Counted from the stretch's first letter, positions 17,041 through 26,342 are shown. The stretch is 64,000 nucleotides of DNA from Lishizhenia sp965656535 (GCA_965656535.1 CBFHKX010000003.1:248001-312000); one strand, 5' to 3'. Program-made: numbers and translations. Notes: generated from the letters alone by a model not told the origin.

Positions 17041-17523
17041 ATGAAAAATTTAAAATTGTATGCTCTAATTGCATGCGGAGTTGCTTCAGGAAGTTGTGAG
17101 AAAGAGGAAATCACACACAATACGAATGATACTAATCAAAACGAAATTAGTTCAATATCTAAACAAAGTAATTTAAGAGTTTGGTATAACACAACAGAAC
17201 CAGGTGAAATTGGAACAGAAGGTGTTGATTTTGGATGTAAAGACTCTGGTGGTAACTGTCAAGACGATATTACTATTTATGGTGGAATGGCTGTTATTGA
17301 AGACGTCTTAGATGATGTTGCAACAGGCGATGGGAGTATTATCATCAATAGCTTTTACAATAACAAAGAGGATTTAGAGCTTTATATTGACAAAACAATT
17401 GTTGAAAACGTTTATAATGGCAACTTATATGTTTCTATTAAAAATAGAACTAATGATGGCATTAATTATTTAATTTTTGACGATGGTCAAAGAATAGTTA
17501 ATGTATATCCTTTAGCACTTTAA
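17041..17523 (+). CDS. Putative lipoprotein of unknown function
   Basis: I do not recognise this 160-residue protein. It has an N-terminal signal with a possible lipobox ending at Cys19 (VASGSC), then an acidic, Asn-rich body with two further cysteines in the segment DFGCKDSGGNCQDD. The longest frame begins at a TTG (16966) inside the duplicated leader; ATG 17041 is chosen because the signal peptide begins there. A GC-rich hairpin follows, and then the beta-propeller-like lipoprotein gene on the same strand. Confidence 0.65.
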   Translation: MKNLKLYALIACGVASGSCEKEEITHNTNDTNQNEISSISKQSNLRVWYNTTEPGEIGTEGVDFGCKDSGGNCQDDITIYGGMAVIEDVLDDVATGDGSIIINSFYNNKEDLELYIDKTIVENVYNGNLYVSIKNRTNDGINYLIFDDGQRIVNVYPLAL

Positions 17524-17531
17524 TTAAAAAG

Positions 17532-17553
17532 GGGAGTCTGAAAATAGACTCCC
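17532..17553 (+). terminator. Strong hairpin between two lipoprotein genes
   Basis: GGGAGTCT / AGACTCCC (17532-17539 and 17546-17553), with loop GAAAAT, lies between the stop at 17523 and the ATG at 17567. The tail is TAAATTTT and not a clean T run, so it may be a partial terminator or an mRNA processing or stability element. Confidence 0.6.
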
Positions 17554-17566
17554 TAAATTTTATAAT

Positions 17567-18676
17567 ATGACCCAGAAATTAATCTTAATAAAACTACTCT
17601 TTCTTTGTTTATATGCTTGTGACTCAAATGTAAATAATTCAAATACACTAGCACAACGAGCTTTTAAAATTGAAACAGTAAATAATTTTATTAATAGTAA
17701 ATACAATACATATTCAAGTTTTACTGATAATGGTTCTGAGTTAATAGCTTTTTTCGAACCTTACACTAGTAAATCAGCCTACATTTATGACGAAAATTTA
17801 AAATGTATTGATACTGTTTCATTAAAAAACGTGCTAAGCTATGGCAAGCTGGCCTGTATTCAATTCCTAAATAGAGATACTTTACTCGCTGTATCAGATT
17901 ATAATTATCAATTCATATATGCAGATAAAATAGGTGAAGTTCAAAGAATAAAAACACTCAAACATTTGTTAAGAGATAGTCTTAATTATTCCTATCAGAT
18001 TTCGATACTAAGAGGGAGTAATAGGTTTATCAAGAATAAAAACAAGTTATTCTTCACTACTTCGATTGAAACTAAAGAGTCCGAAAAAAGGCTGTCTAAA
18101 GAGGTAAATGAAATGGTTAATAATAGCGCTCAAGTGATAGAAATATACAATCCTTTTATGGATTCTCTTAAAGGTAAGTTTACTTATAAAAATCTATATA
18201 AAAATATACTTTCCAACTCAAATTATATAATTGAAGGTTCTAATATAACTCATCTCTCTGGGGATTCCTTACTTTTTCATAGTGCAACTTCAGACTCAAT
18301 CTATCTACTTTATCAAGATGAGATAGTTAAGAGAGCAAAAGTTTATTCGAAAATTTGGAAAAAAAAGCTTTACATAGATAAAGTGAATATTACAAATGCG
18401 AACTTAAACAGTACTTTGCAGCGTAATTTCAAGAAAGCATCTCGAATACGTTATGTAAACTTCCATAAAAAAAGGAAAGACTTTACAGTTATAATTTCAA
18501 ACCCTTCAGAATTCAAAATACTGATACAGCATTATAATTCAAATTTTGAATTACTGAATGAAGAGGAATTTCAAAACTTAGGAATTTTTATCAGTTGTTT
18601 CAATAATTGTATTTACGCCTATGAATTCGATAAAAACATGAATAAGCAAAGATTAATTAAAATCAGTACTCAATAA
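17567..18676 (+). CDS. Lipoprotein, probable 6-bladed beta-propeller
   Basis: This 369-residue lipoprotein has a lipobox at Cys18 (CLYACDS). The body is mostly beta-strand in pattern, with repeated motifs of the kind strand-turn-Asp-strand (for example AYIYDENLKCIDTVSL and HSATSDSIYLLYQDEIV). It resembles the 6-bladed beta-propeller lipoproteins common in Bacteroidota, though no repeat signature is decisive. It is followed after 12 bases by a CxxC thiol lipoprotein gene, a pairing that suggests a shared envelope role. Function is unknown. Confidence 0.65.
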   Translation: MTQKLILIKLLFLCLYACDSNVNNSNTLAQRAFKIETVNNFINSKYNTYSSFTDNGSELIAFFEPYTSKSAYIYDENLKCIDTVSLKNVLSYGKLACIQFLNRDTLLAVSDYNYQFIYADKIGEVQRIKTLKHLLRDSLNYSYQISILRGSNRFIKNKNKLFFTTSIETKESEKRLSKEVNEMVNNSAQVIEIYNPFMDSLKGKFTYKNLYKNILSNSNYIIEGSNITHLSGDSLLFHSATSDSIYLLYQDEIVKRAKVYSKIWKKKLYIDKVNITNANLNSTLQRNFKKASRIRYVNFHKKRKDFTVIISNPSEFKILIQHYNSNFELLNEEEFQNLGIFISCFNNCIYAYEFDKNMNKQRLIKISTQ

Positions 18677-18688
18677 TTACATCCACGC

Positions 18689-19138
18689 ATGACTAAGAAA
18701 ACACTCCTTTTATTAACACTCTATTTCATTTTAGCTGCATGTTCTAAAAAAACCAAAATAGAGAATTATTTAAATAAAAATCATTCTATTAAAATAAAGT
18801 CTCAAAAAGCAGTAATTTTCATTACAGAAGAAAATGGCTGTATGAACTGTAACAGAAGTTTTGCTCAATTTATGGAGAAATACACTTCAAACGAAAATAT
18901 TCTATTCATACTTAGCTCTGATGGCTCGAAAATCGATATTTCTCACTATCAAGGTTATACGAACAAAAATGTATTTTACGATTTGAAGAAAGAATTTAAA
19001 AAAGAAAATATCACGGATAAAAGTTCTGTAATTTTCCTAAAGAATAAAGAAATTGACACTAGCCTTTTCTTTGACAAACTAAACTTAAGAGAATCTATTC
19101 TAAGAATTGGAGTAGAATTGGACAAAAGATTAAAGTAG
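18689..19138 (+). CDS. Thioredoxin-like lipoprotein with CMNC motif
   Basis: This 149-residue lipoprotein (lipobox LAAC, Cys18) has a short thioredoxin-like domain. KAVIFITEENGCMNCNRSF places a CxxC pair at Cys51/Cys54 directly after a beta-strand, as in thioredoxin folds. The rest is short for a TlpA domain (usually 140 residues in the fold alone), and no cis-proline loop is obvious. It probably acts as an envelope thiol reductant or redox switch (inference). It follows the propeller-like lipoprotein by 12 bases. Confidence 0.65.
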   Translation: MTKKTLLLLTLYFILAACSKKTKIENYLNKNHSIKIKSQKAVIFITEENGCMNCNRSFAQFMEKYTSNENILFILSSDGSKIDISHYQGYTNKNVFYDLKKEFKKENITDKSSVIFLKNKEIDTSLFFDKLNLRESILRIGVELDKRLK

Positions 19139-19276
19139 ACAGACATACTATATCTCAAAATAACCTTAATATTTTCCTCAGTTTAATTTAAAACAATTTT
19201 ATACACTTCTTTGATTTAAAACAATAGAAGATAATTATAAAATCTACTTCAGATTTGGTGTATCTTTTTTGAATCA
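19139..19276. other. Gap before leader copy B
   Basis: This is the first part of a 372-base gap between the CxxC lipoprotein and the RCC1-repeat gene. It is AT-rich, with the short sequence TTTAAAACAAT occurring twice (near 19189 and 19217). I see no gene, tRNA or clear terminator in it. Confidence 0.5.
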
Positions 19277-19440
19277 TAAAAAAATTAACCTCAACTTTTT
19301 TCAATTTCGATGAAATTCCATAGTACATTTCTACTATAAAAAAATTAAATTAATCGACAAATGGTAGTTAAGTATAGATTAATTTGGAGCTAACTGTTTT
19401 TTTATGTCTTTTTGGAAGTGAGTCGACTGCACTGCTTTTT
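19277..19440 (+). repeat. Duplicated leader, copy B
   Basis: This is the second copy of the leader at 16859-17025. The long inverted repeat AAATTAATC / GATTAATTT is intact here (19347-19355, 19377-19385). In the short one the first base is changed (CATAGTA / TACTATA), losing one pair. The copy ends 70 bases before the ATG of the RCC1-repeat protein, against 15 bases in copy A. Confidence 0.9.
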
Positions 19441-19510
19441 TTGGACTTATGTTTACTTATTTCTTAAAAGAGTATTTCCAATTTCAATATATTCACATAA
19501 AAAAAGAACT

Positions 19511-20887
19511 ATGAAATTTACACTTACAACTTTAATATTGTCTTTAGGATTAAACCTTCTTAGTCAAGTAAATCCAATCGGAGTTAAATGCGGAGCTGAA
19601 TTCTCATTAATCTTAGCAGAAAACGGTTCTCTTTGGTCTTGCGGTAATAATGGGAACGGACAATTAGGACTTGGAAATACTACAACATTCTCAACACCTC
19701 AAATTATAGGCTTAGACACAGGTTGGGAAAAAATTGCTACTGGAGGGTTTCACTCGTTAGCTATTAAAAATGACGGTACACTTTGGAGCTGGGGTTTAAA
19801 TGGCTCTGGGCAATTAGGCATAGGCAACACAACAGATCAAAACCAGCCTACACAAGTAGGAACAGATACCGATTGGGACAAAATCTATGCAGGAACTGGT
19901 TTTAGTATTGCCATAAAAGAAGACAGTACACTTTATTGTTGGGGAGACAACACAAACGGACAACTTGGAAATGGGACTACTAATCCGGCAAATTCTCCTC
20001 AATTATTAAATACAGAAAAATGGATAGCTGCCGATGGCGGTGGAGGTCATAGTTTATTTCTACGCGCAGATGGTACTTTGTTTAGTGCAGGTGCAAACTT
20101 CACAGGCCAACTTGGTGACTCTACTACCACAAATAGTAATTTACCCATACAAGTTTATGGAAGTCATATTTTCAAATCTGTTTCTGCAGGTTTTGAATTT
20201 TCAATGGCTATAGACGAAAATAACAAATTATATACTTGGGGTTTTAATGGTCAAAATCAACTTGGATACCTTACACCAAGCACAAGTGGAATTTATCCTC
20301 AGCCCGTTTTACCAATGGAGGATATTAAGATGATTAGTGCGGGATCGAACTTTGCATTTGCCATAACAAATGTAGATTTATTATTTGGTATGGGCTTTAA
20401 CGGCTTGGGTCAACTTGGCGCAGTAACCAACACCAACAGCGAAGCTGTTCAGATTGGAATTGACACTTGGTCTACTATTTCTGCTGCTAAAGGAACAAAC
20501 TTTAATGGTACAGTTGTAGGCTCACATACTTTGGGAATTAAGAATAACGAAACTTTTATTTGCTATACCGGTTCAAATTATATTGGGCAACATGGCAATG
20601 GAAACCAAGGAAACACTAGCATATTTGAATGTGGAACGACTTTAGTGGGATTAACAGAAGATGAAGCAAAGTTATTTTCTGTATACCCAAATCCTTCAAA
20701 CGGTGTATTTACGATAACGAGCGATATTCAAAATAATACAGATTTTACAATTTATGATTCCCAAGGAGTAGTTATAAAAAAAGGTACAATAACAGACTTT
20801 ACAAAAAAGTTAGATTTGAGTAATTTTAATAAAGGAATATATATTTTGTCCTTAAATGGTAAGCAAAAAAGGTTGATTTTAAACTAA
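19511..20887 (+). CDS. RCC1-repeat protein with T9SS sorting tail
   Basis: This 458-residue secreted protein has a signal peptide (about 1-19), then six or seven RCC1-type repeats of about 50 residues (recurring WSWGLNGSGQLGIGN-like units) forming a beta-propeller. A type IX secretion C-terminal domain begins about residue 385 (VYPNPSNGVF ... GIYILSLNGK). It should be exported by the Por system and attached to, or released from, the cell surface. ATG 19511 is preferred over an upstream in-frame start at 19412, because the signal peptide begins here. Ligand is unknown. Confidence 0.9.
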   Translation: MKFTLTTLILSLGLNLLSQVNPIGVKCGAEFSLILAENGSLWSCGNNGNGQLGLGNTTTFSTPQIIGLDTGWEKIATGGFHSLAIKNDGTLWSWGLNGSGQLGIGNTTDQNQPTQVGTDTDWDKIYAGTGFSIAIKEDSTLYCWGDNTNGQLGNGTTNPANSPQLLNTEKWIAADGGGGHSLFLRADGTLFSAGANFTGQLGDSTTTNSNLPIQVYGSHIFKSVSAGFEFSMAIDENNKLYTWGFNGQNQLGYLTPSTSGIYPQPVLPMEDIKMISAGSNFAFAITNVDLLFGMGFNGLGQLGAVTNTNSEAVQIGIDTWSTISAAKGTNFNGTVVGSHTLGIKNNETFICYTGSNYIGQHGNGNQGNTSIFECGTTLVGLTEDEAKLFSVYPNPSNGVFTITSDIQNNTDFTIYDSQGVVIKKGTITDFTKKLDLSNFNKGIYILSLNGKQKRLILN

Positions 20888-20952
20888 CATCAACGCGCAC
20901 TATTTAAAAAGATAGAAAAGAATAATTTATTGCTTAAAGTTTAACGATTACC

Positions 20953-20981
20953 AAAAAAAAGCTGTATCAAAAGATACAGCT
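20953..20981 (-). terminator. Terminator of the DUF1566 gene
   Basis: A perfect 9-bp stem (20960-20968 / 20973-20981) with a 4-base loop is followed, on the minus strand, by eight T residues. It lies between convergent genes. Confidence 0.88.
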
Positions 20982-21007
20982 CCAAGTAATTACTTTTTTC
21001 AAGTAGA

Positions 21008-21484
21008 TTAAAAAGATTTAACCGCTCGTGAGCAGTTGATACAAGAGGTAAATTGTGTCCACGGAGAAGGAACAATAAAACCAACATGTACACCCCAATA
21101 TTTGGTCCATGCCGAAGTACCTTGAGTAGATTCTGTGGAGCTCCAATAGTTACGATTACTCTCAAATCCAGAAATACCAACAGAAACATGCACGTCATAT
21201 AAAACTTCTAACTCGTCTTTAGTGGGTAAACGCCAGCCTTCTCCACCTTCATTGTAAGCAGCAATTACAGCTTTCGAATCATTGTAATTGATGTGCATGG
21301 TACTCGTAACTTGGTCGGTTTTTGCTACAACAACACCGTGTTCTTTATCTGCGTCTAACATAAAGACGATTCCACCCTTATGCTCTTGTCCGATTTGAAA
21401 GGTTTGATTTTCGGCTTCGTTTTCCTTTTTATTACAAGATATAGCAATGATAGAAATACAGGCAATGGCAATTAACTTTTTCAT
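21008..21484 (-). CDS. DUF1566-domain lipoprotein
   Basis: This 158-residue lipoprotein has signal MKKLIAIACISIIAISC with a lipobox at Cys17. The body carries the DUF1566 / fibrobacter-type fold, with GWRLPTKDELEVLY and NYWSSTE as landmarks and the C-terminal CSRAVKSF. These proteins are surface or periplasmic and have no established activity. An upstream in-frame start (21535) would add 17 residues in front of the signal, so ATG 21484 is chosen. It has its own terminator. Confidence 0.85.
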   Translation of the reverse strand: MKKLIAIACISIIAISCNKKENEAENQTFQIGQEHKGGIVFMLDADKEHGVVVAKTDQVTSTMHINYNDSKAVIAAYNEGGEGWRLPTKDELEVLYDVHVSVGISGFESNRNYWSSTESTQGTSAWTKYWGVHVGFIVPSPWTQFTSCINCSRAVKSF

Positions 21485-21581
21485 CTTTTTGTTTTGGTTA
21501 ATCCAAAGACGAATTTGTAAACAAAAAAGTTGCAACTGAAAAAAAACATCCTAAAATATACAGCGTTGGCGTATTAATTCA

Positions 21582-21881
21582 TTACCCAAACCAAACATCC
21601 TTAATCATCTCAAAACCTGCCTTTTGATTTACACGTTCGATGATCACTCTTTTACCGTGCACAAGTTCGTCGCGCATTACAGAAGAATTTAAGGTTAGGT
21701 ACATTACTTCGTCTTTGATTACAATTTTATCCGTTCTGGCGGCTACGGCTCCGCCCATTAATTCTTCCCAAGCATTAATTACGGTAAGCTCGTTCATTTT
21801 ACCATCTAAACGATAGGCTTTCATTAGTCTATTTATCGCTTCGCCAAGAGATGTTTCGTTTTTCTTTCTGTTTTCTGACAT
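21582..21881 (-). CDS. DUF721 (DciA-like) protein
   Basis: This 99-residue protein matches the DUF721 family: ERKKN-like basic start, EAINRLMKAYRLDGKMNELTV, then INAWEELMGGAVAARTDKI. Proteins of this family (DciA) load or interact with the replicative helicase in many bacteria that lack DnaC. It starts two bases after the recF stop, so it is coupled to recF, the usual arrangement and consistent with a replication or repair role. Confidence 0.85.
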   Translation of the reverse strand: MSENRKKNETSLGEAINRLMKAYRLDGKMNELTVINAWEELMGGAVAARTDKIVIKDEVMYLTLNSSVMRDELVHGKRVIIERVNQKAGFEMIKDVWFG

Positions 21882-21883
21882 CC

Positions 21884-22987
21884 TTAGGTAAGAATTAATT
21901 CGTTTTGTTTTACTTCGAAGAGTCGGATAGGAATTTCTATTGCAGAGAAGATTGCTTCTACTCTATTTTTATCTGTATCCGTTACCAACACTTGGCCAAA
22001 TTCGTGGTTATGCACCAACTGCATTAAACGTTGCACGCGTTCGTTATCTAACTTATCAAAAATATCATCCAATAATAAAATAGGCTTTAATCCTAAGTGC
22101 ATTTTCAACCATTCGAACTGGGCCAAACGCAATGCAATTAAATACGATTTTTGCTGACCTTGACTACCAAATTTCTTAATTTGATGATCATTGATTGTAA
22201 AGATTAAATCGTCTTTATGTACACCAACCGTAGAATATTGTCTGCGCATATCTTGTTTTTGACTTTGCGCTAATAAACTTTGAAAATCTTGTTCTGCTAG
22301 CTGACTTCTGTATTCGAAACCAACATTTTCTTTATCATCAGAAAGTAGCGCGTAATATTTCTTAAAAACGGGTAAAAACTCAGTAATAAATTGATTTCTT
22401 TTCTCAAAAACAATGTTTCCGTAACGCACTAGTTGCTGGTCCCAGACCTCTATAGACTCTCTATTAAAAAAGCCGAAGTCGCCCATCTGCTTTAGCACCG
22501 CATTTCTTTGCACCAAAACTTTCGCATATTTAATGATCGCATCTAAAAATTGAGCATCGAATTGAGAGATAATTCCATCCATCCATTTTCTACGAATCTC
22601 GCTACCTTCAGAAATTAAATTTCTATCGTATGGAGAAATCATAACCGACGGAAACTGCCCAATGTGTTCTGAAAGCTTTTCGTACTCTACCTTATTCTTT
22701 TTGAAAATCTTTTTTGAGCCAGCTTTCACACCGCAATAAACATCAACCTCCTTTTCGTTTTTATCCCAAACGCTTTGCAAAACAAAAAAATTCTCATCGA
22801 AACGTATGTTTTGCTTATCAACTGGATTAAGGTATGACTTACACATACTTAAGTAATGAACGGCATCCAGCAGGTTGGTTTTACCCGCTCCATTTTGGCC
22901 CACAAAACAATTAACCTCTGCAGAAAACTCAATTTCTACTTGGTCATAATTTTTAAAATTAACAGCCGATAAGCGTTTTAGGTACAT
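21884..22987 (-). CDS. recF: DNA replication and repair protein RecF
   Basis: This 367-residue SMC-like ATPase loads RecA at gaps together with RecO and RecR. Walker A is VGQNGAGKTNLLDAVHYL (about 30-47), the signature region is FGSQGQQKSYLIALRLAQ and Walker B is PILLLDDIFDKLD. ATG 22987 (MYLKRLSAVNFKNY) matches the normal RecF N-terminus; a longer frame from 23023 adds 12 residues of untypical sequence. It is followed after two bases by the DUF721 gene. Confidence 0.95.
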   Translation of the reverse strand: MYLKRLSAVNFKNYDQVEIEFSAEVNCFVGQNGAGKTNLLDAVHYLSMCKSYLNPVDKQNIRFDENFFVLQSVWDKNEKEVDVYCGVKAGSKKIFKKNKVEYEKLSEHIGQFPSVMISPYDRNLISEGSEIRRKWMDGIISQFDAQFLDAIIKYAKVLVQRNAVLKQMGDFGFFNRESIEVWDQQLVRYGNIVFEKRNQFITEFLPVFKKYYALLSDDKENVGFEYRSQLAEQDFQSLLAQSQKQDMRRQYSTVGVHKDDLIFTINDHQIKKFGSQGQQKSYLIALRLAQFEWLKMHLGLKPILLLDDIFDKLDNERVQRLMQLVHNHEFGQVLVTDTDKNRVEAIFSAIEIPIRLFEVKQNELILT

Positions 22988-23067
22988 ACGTGAATTTCTG
23001 CTGTAAAGATAAGGTGTTAGCACTCTATTTGAGAATGAAAAACTGTAAACTTCTTAACAGAGTAAAT

Positions 23068-23910
23068 TTAAAACTTCTCATTAAGCATGTCAACAAACTT
23101 CTTAGCCATAGAGTTAAAGTAGCGTTTTGTTCTATAACCTCCCACCCAAATTACACCTTGTATTGCATTGGTTAGAAATATTTCGTCTGCTGCTAATAAG
23201 TTTTGTGGTAAAATAGAGCACTCGTAAACCTTAATTTTGTTTGCTAAAGCCAAGTTAATGATATTCATGCGCATCACACCGGCCAAACAACCTTCTTCTA
23301 AACCAGGCGTATATAAAACACCATTGCTAACTACAAATAAATTAGTAGAACTACCCTCTAGAATAGATCCACGCTCATTTGTGATAAGCAAATCATCTAA
23401 CTCTTTTTCTTGTGCAGCAATAGAACACATCACATAAATTAAACCGTTTTTAGTCTTGTAATTAGACAATCGGTTATTCTGTTTCTTCAAATCCGTGTAT
23501 AAATCTACTTCCCAACCTTTAGAATTTAGTTCAAAATTATTGTGCGAAATTGGGTACACTTCTATAAAGTAATGCGATTCGTTTGTTTCGGGTTTATACG
23601 TTCCGCCGTGCGCTCTTTCTAATGACAAACGCACTCTACCACCATCCTTGATTCCAGAATGTGCTAACAACTCTTCTATTTTTTGACTAAAAAAAGAAGT
23701 CGAATAAAAGTTAGGCACTCTAATTTTTAGGGCTTTCGCACCTTCTAACATTCTAGAAATGTGGGCATCTAAGTTTAAAATTCGTCCGTTTTTAATACGA
23801 ATACTTTCAAAGATTCCGTCTCCATAAAGGTATCCTCTGTTACCAGCTATGATTGTAGCTCCACTATTTTCAAGTATTTCTCCGTTGTTGTTTATGTAGC
23901 TTGTAGACAT
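23068..23910 (-). CDS. Class IV aminotransferase (PLP)
   Basis: This 280-residue fold-type IV PLP enzyme belongs with branched-chain aminotransferase, D-amino-acid transaminase and aminodeoxychorismate lyase. Landmarks are RGYLYGDGIFESIRI near residue 27, the Lys-bearing RLSNYKTKNGLIYV at about 150 and ERGSILEGSSTNLFVV. Which of the three activities applies cannot be decided by eye. It lies directly downstream of the rhomboid gene with no gap. Confidence 0.87.
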   Translation of the reverse strand: MSTSYINNNGEILENSGATIIAGNRGYLYGDGIFESIRIKNGRILNLDAHISRMLEGAKALKIRVPNFYSTSFFSQKIEELLAHSGIKDGGRVRLSLERAHGGTYKPETNESHYFIEVYPISHNNFELNSKGWEVDLYTDLKKQNNRLSNYKTKNGLIYVMCSIAAQEKELDDLLITNERGSILEGSSTNLFVVSNGVLYTPGLEEGCLAGVMRMNIINLALANKIKVYECSILPQNLLAADEIFLTNAIQGVIWVGGYRTKRYFNSMAKKFVDMLNEKF

Positions 23911-24531
23911 CTACCCAAATATAGTAGAAATAAATTCTTTACCCTTATCTAAGTTGATTAAAAGTATGTAAAGAATACCAAATACAGCTCCACCGAAATG
24001 CGCATCATGTCCGATATTAGAATTTCCACGTTTTGCCATGTAATATTCGAACGCGAGATACAAGATTCCAAACAACCATGCCTTAATTGGAAAAGGAATA
24101 AAAAGAAAACGCAACTCCATTGACGGACTCCACAAAATACATGCAAATACAACAGCAGAAACAGCTCCAGAAGCACCCAAACTCATATAACTACTATTAT
24201 CTTGATGTTTAGAATACGGCCAAACCGTAGCAAACAATCCACCAGCAATGTAGATAATAACAAAATGTAGCTTTGCGATACCAAGAGGAAAAGCCGTAGA
24301 CAAGAAAAACTCTAAACCTTCTCCAAAGCTATACAATACAAACATGTTAAAAAGCAGATGCATGTAGTCTGCATGAATGAGTGTATGACTCAAAAATCTA
24401 TAAAATTCGTTCTTGTGTTTTGCTTGATAAGGAATAAAAAGCAATTTATATTTTAATTCACTATTCTGAAAAGCCAAGTAAGAAACTATGCACGTTCCTA
24501 TGATAATAACTAACGAAATTGATAAGTCCAT
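23911..24531 (-). CDS. Rhomboid family intramembrane serine protease
   Basis: This 206-residue six-helix membrane protein has a rhomboid catalytic dyad: Ser121 in LGASGAVSAVV and His178 in HDAHFGGAVFG. The conserved HADYMHLLFNMF loop (about residues 53-64), with His58 and Asn62, lines the oxyanion hole. It should cleave transmembrane substrates within the bilayer; targets are unknown. It has no extra soluble domain, unlike many rhomboids, and is directly upstream of the class IV aminotransferase gene. Confidence 0.93.
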   Translation of the reverse strand: MDLSISLVIIIGTCIVSYLAFQNSELKYKLLFIPYQAKHKNEFYRFLSHTLIHADYMHLLFNMFVLYSFGEGLEFFLSTAFPLGIAKLHFVIIYIAGGLFATVWPYSKHQDNSSYMSLGASGAVSAVVFACILWSPSMELRFLFIPFPIKAWLFGILYLAFEYYMAKRGNSNIGHDAHFGGAVFGILYILLINLDKGKEFISTIFG

Positions 24532-24633
24532 ATAAAATAAAAATGTGCAACAAACCTAGTAAATATTTAACTCATTGAGGCTCTGCTGTTTTTTTTTATC
24601 CTTAAAAATGAAATATTAATTACTTTAGTATTA

Positions 24634-26256
24634 ATGAAAACATTTTTTAAACACTACACACTATTTTTCATTCTCTTATTTCTTGGGTGCAAAACAGAAG
24701 AATTAAGCTTAGAAGAGATGGATCTCACACTAACTGAAAAGATAGAAAAATCAATTAATCCAGCTTATTTATCTCCGCTTAGAGCAAGTAAGGAAGACGT
24801 AGAATGGTTGAAAGAAACTTATGCGAACTGTTCCAATCAACCTCTGTGGATAAACGATACTTTATTTACTTTAGATGGTAAAGAAATGAATCAAATAACC
24901 ACTCAAACACAACGCCTAGCTCTTCCATTAAATCGTTATAATTTTCTAGTGTACAACGATACATTTAGTCTTTTTCAAAAAGAACAGTATACTACACTCC
25001 TATTATCTTACTTATTAAATGACCTTAAACAGGGCGTTTTAGACACGCTTAGCAAACAATTACGACCACCAACTAGAATAGCGTCAAACGAATTCTTAAC
25101 CTTTATAAAAAATAAAAAACCACATTCAACCTGGGAAGACTATTTTTTTCAATCCATTAACTTACACCCAAAATTTAACGCAACTTGGAAAGGAATTAAT
25201 CAATTTGTAAAACGTTATCCGCTCGATACCACAAGCTTCAACATAGAATCTATGAAAGAAGACTCTGTACTAACCTACGAAACAGCAAAAAAGGCTTTAT
25301 TCTCTAAAGGTTATATAGACTCTACAAATCTTTCGAATAGCTTAATCATTGATGCCATAAAGCAGTTTCAATTAGAAAATGGCTTGAAAAATGACGGAAT
25401 TATAGGTACTTTCACAGCAAAAGCTTTAAACGAATCTAACCTGAAAAAATATGAACGAGCACTTTTAGCATTGGAAAAATGGCGTTGGAAAACAGATTTA
25501 CCAGACCAATATATTTGGGTAAATATTCCTGCATACGAGCTTAATTTTTACGTTAACGATTCGTTAAAGCGCGTGCATAAAGTTGTAGTTGGAGCTAATG
25601 TAACTAAAACACCTGTTTTTAATGCTAAAATGAAAACCGTTGTGTCTTATCCATTTTGGCATATTCCCTACTCTATTGCTTCAACCGAGATTCTTTATGG
25701 TGCAAAAAAAGACACAAACTATTTTGCTAAAAAGGGCTATAAAATTTTTAGAGATGGCGCTGAGGTTGACCCTAAAACGGTAGATTGGTCTGTAATAAAC
25801 GAAACCAATTTTAGATATAGGGTTAGACAAGACGGCGGTGCAAGTAATAGTCTTGGATTAGTTAAAATGTTATTCCCAAATAAACACAGTGTTTACATAC
25901 ACGACACCCCAGCAAAGCGTTTCTTTTTAAACGATGTAAGAGCCTATAGTCATGGCTGTATTCGGTGCGAAAACCCAAAAGATTTAGCAAAATATATATT
26001 AGAACGCGACAACAATAACTTTACTCCAGATTCGCTAGACGCACTAATTAATAGAAAGCAAATGCAACACATTGCACTGAAAAAGCCCTTTGATGTGTTT
26101 ATTGACTATATATCTGTAAGCACAGATGAAAACAACGATTTAAAATTTTATGTAGACATTTACAACAAAGATGAAAAATGGTTAAAATTAATGCGAGTTA
26201 AGCCTTATAGAATGGATGAAATTGCCATGAAAAGCGAGAAAAAAAACAATCAATAA
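24634..26256 (+). CDS. L,D-transpeptidase lipoprotein (YcbB/LdtD-like)
   Basis: This 540-residue lipoprotein (lipobox LFLGC) has an N-terminal scaffold region, a peptidoglycan-binding helical domain at about 223-265 (including QFQLENGLKNDGIIGTF) and a YkuD catalytic domain at about 290-470. The active-site motif is SHGCIRCE, with His440 and Cys442. Such enzymes make 3-3 peptidoglycan cross-links or attach proteins to the wall. A -7-like box with one mismatch (TACTTTAG, 24621-24628) lies six bases before the start. Confidence 0.93.
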   Translation: MKTFFKHYTLFFILLFLGCKTEELSLEEMDLTLTEKIEKSINPAYLSPLRASKEDVEWLKETYANCSNQPLWINDTLFTLDGKEMNQITTQTQRLALPLNRYNFLVYNDTFSLFQKEQYTTLLLSYLLNDLKQGVLDTLSKQLRPPTRIASNEFLTFIKNKKPHSTWEDYFFQSINLHPKFNATWKGINQFVKRYPLDTTSFNIESMKEDSVLTYETAKKALFSKGYIDSTNLSNSLIIDAIKQFQLENGLKNDGIIGTFTAKALNESNLKKYERALLALEKWRWKTDLPDQYIWVNIPAYELNFYVNDSLKRVHKVVVGANVTKTPVFNAKMKTVVSYPFWHIPYSIASTEILYGAKKDTNYFAKKGYKIFRDGAEVDPKTVDWSVINETNFRYRVRQDGGASNSLGLVKMLFPNKHSVYIHDTPAKRFFLNDVRAYSHGCIRCENPKDLAKYILERDNNNFTPDSLDALINRKQMQHIALKKPFDVFIDYISVSTDENNDLKFYVDIYNKDEKWLKLMRVKPYRMDEIAMKSEKKNNQ

Positions 26257-26342
26257 CACGAATTATACACTTTATTTAAAACGGAACGGTATGTTCATAT
26301 AGAGATGTTCATAAATAAATTTTAAAGCTTCGAAAAAAAGTA

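Noticed and set aside
16859..19440. Mobile element or integron cassette bounded by the two leader copies
   Set aside because: No transposase, integrase, terminal inverted repeats or target-site duplication was seen; the repeats are upstream of genes in the same orientation and have diverged by about 11%.
19511..20887. Recent gene duplication explaining the two leaders
   Set aside because: The proteins behind the two leaders are unrelated in length, sequence and domain content.
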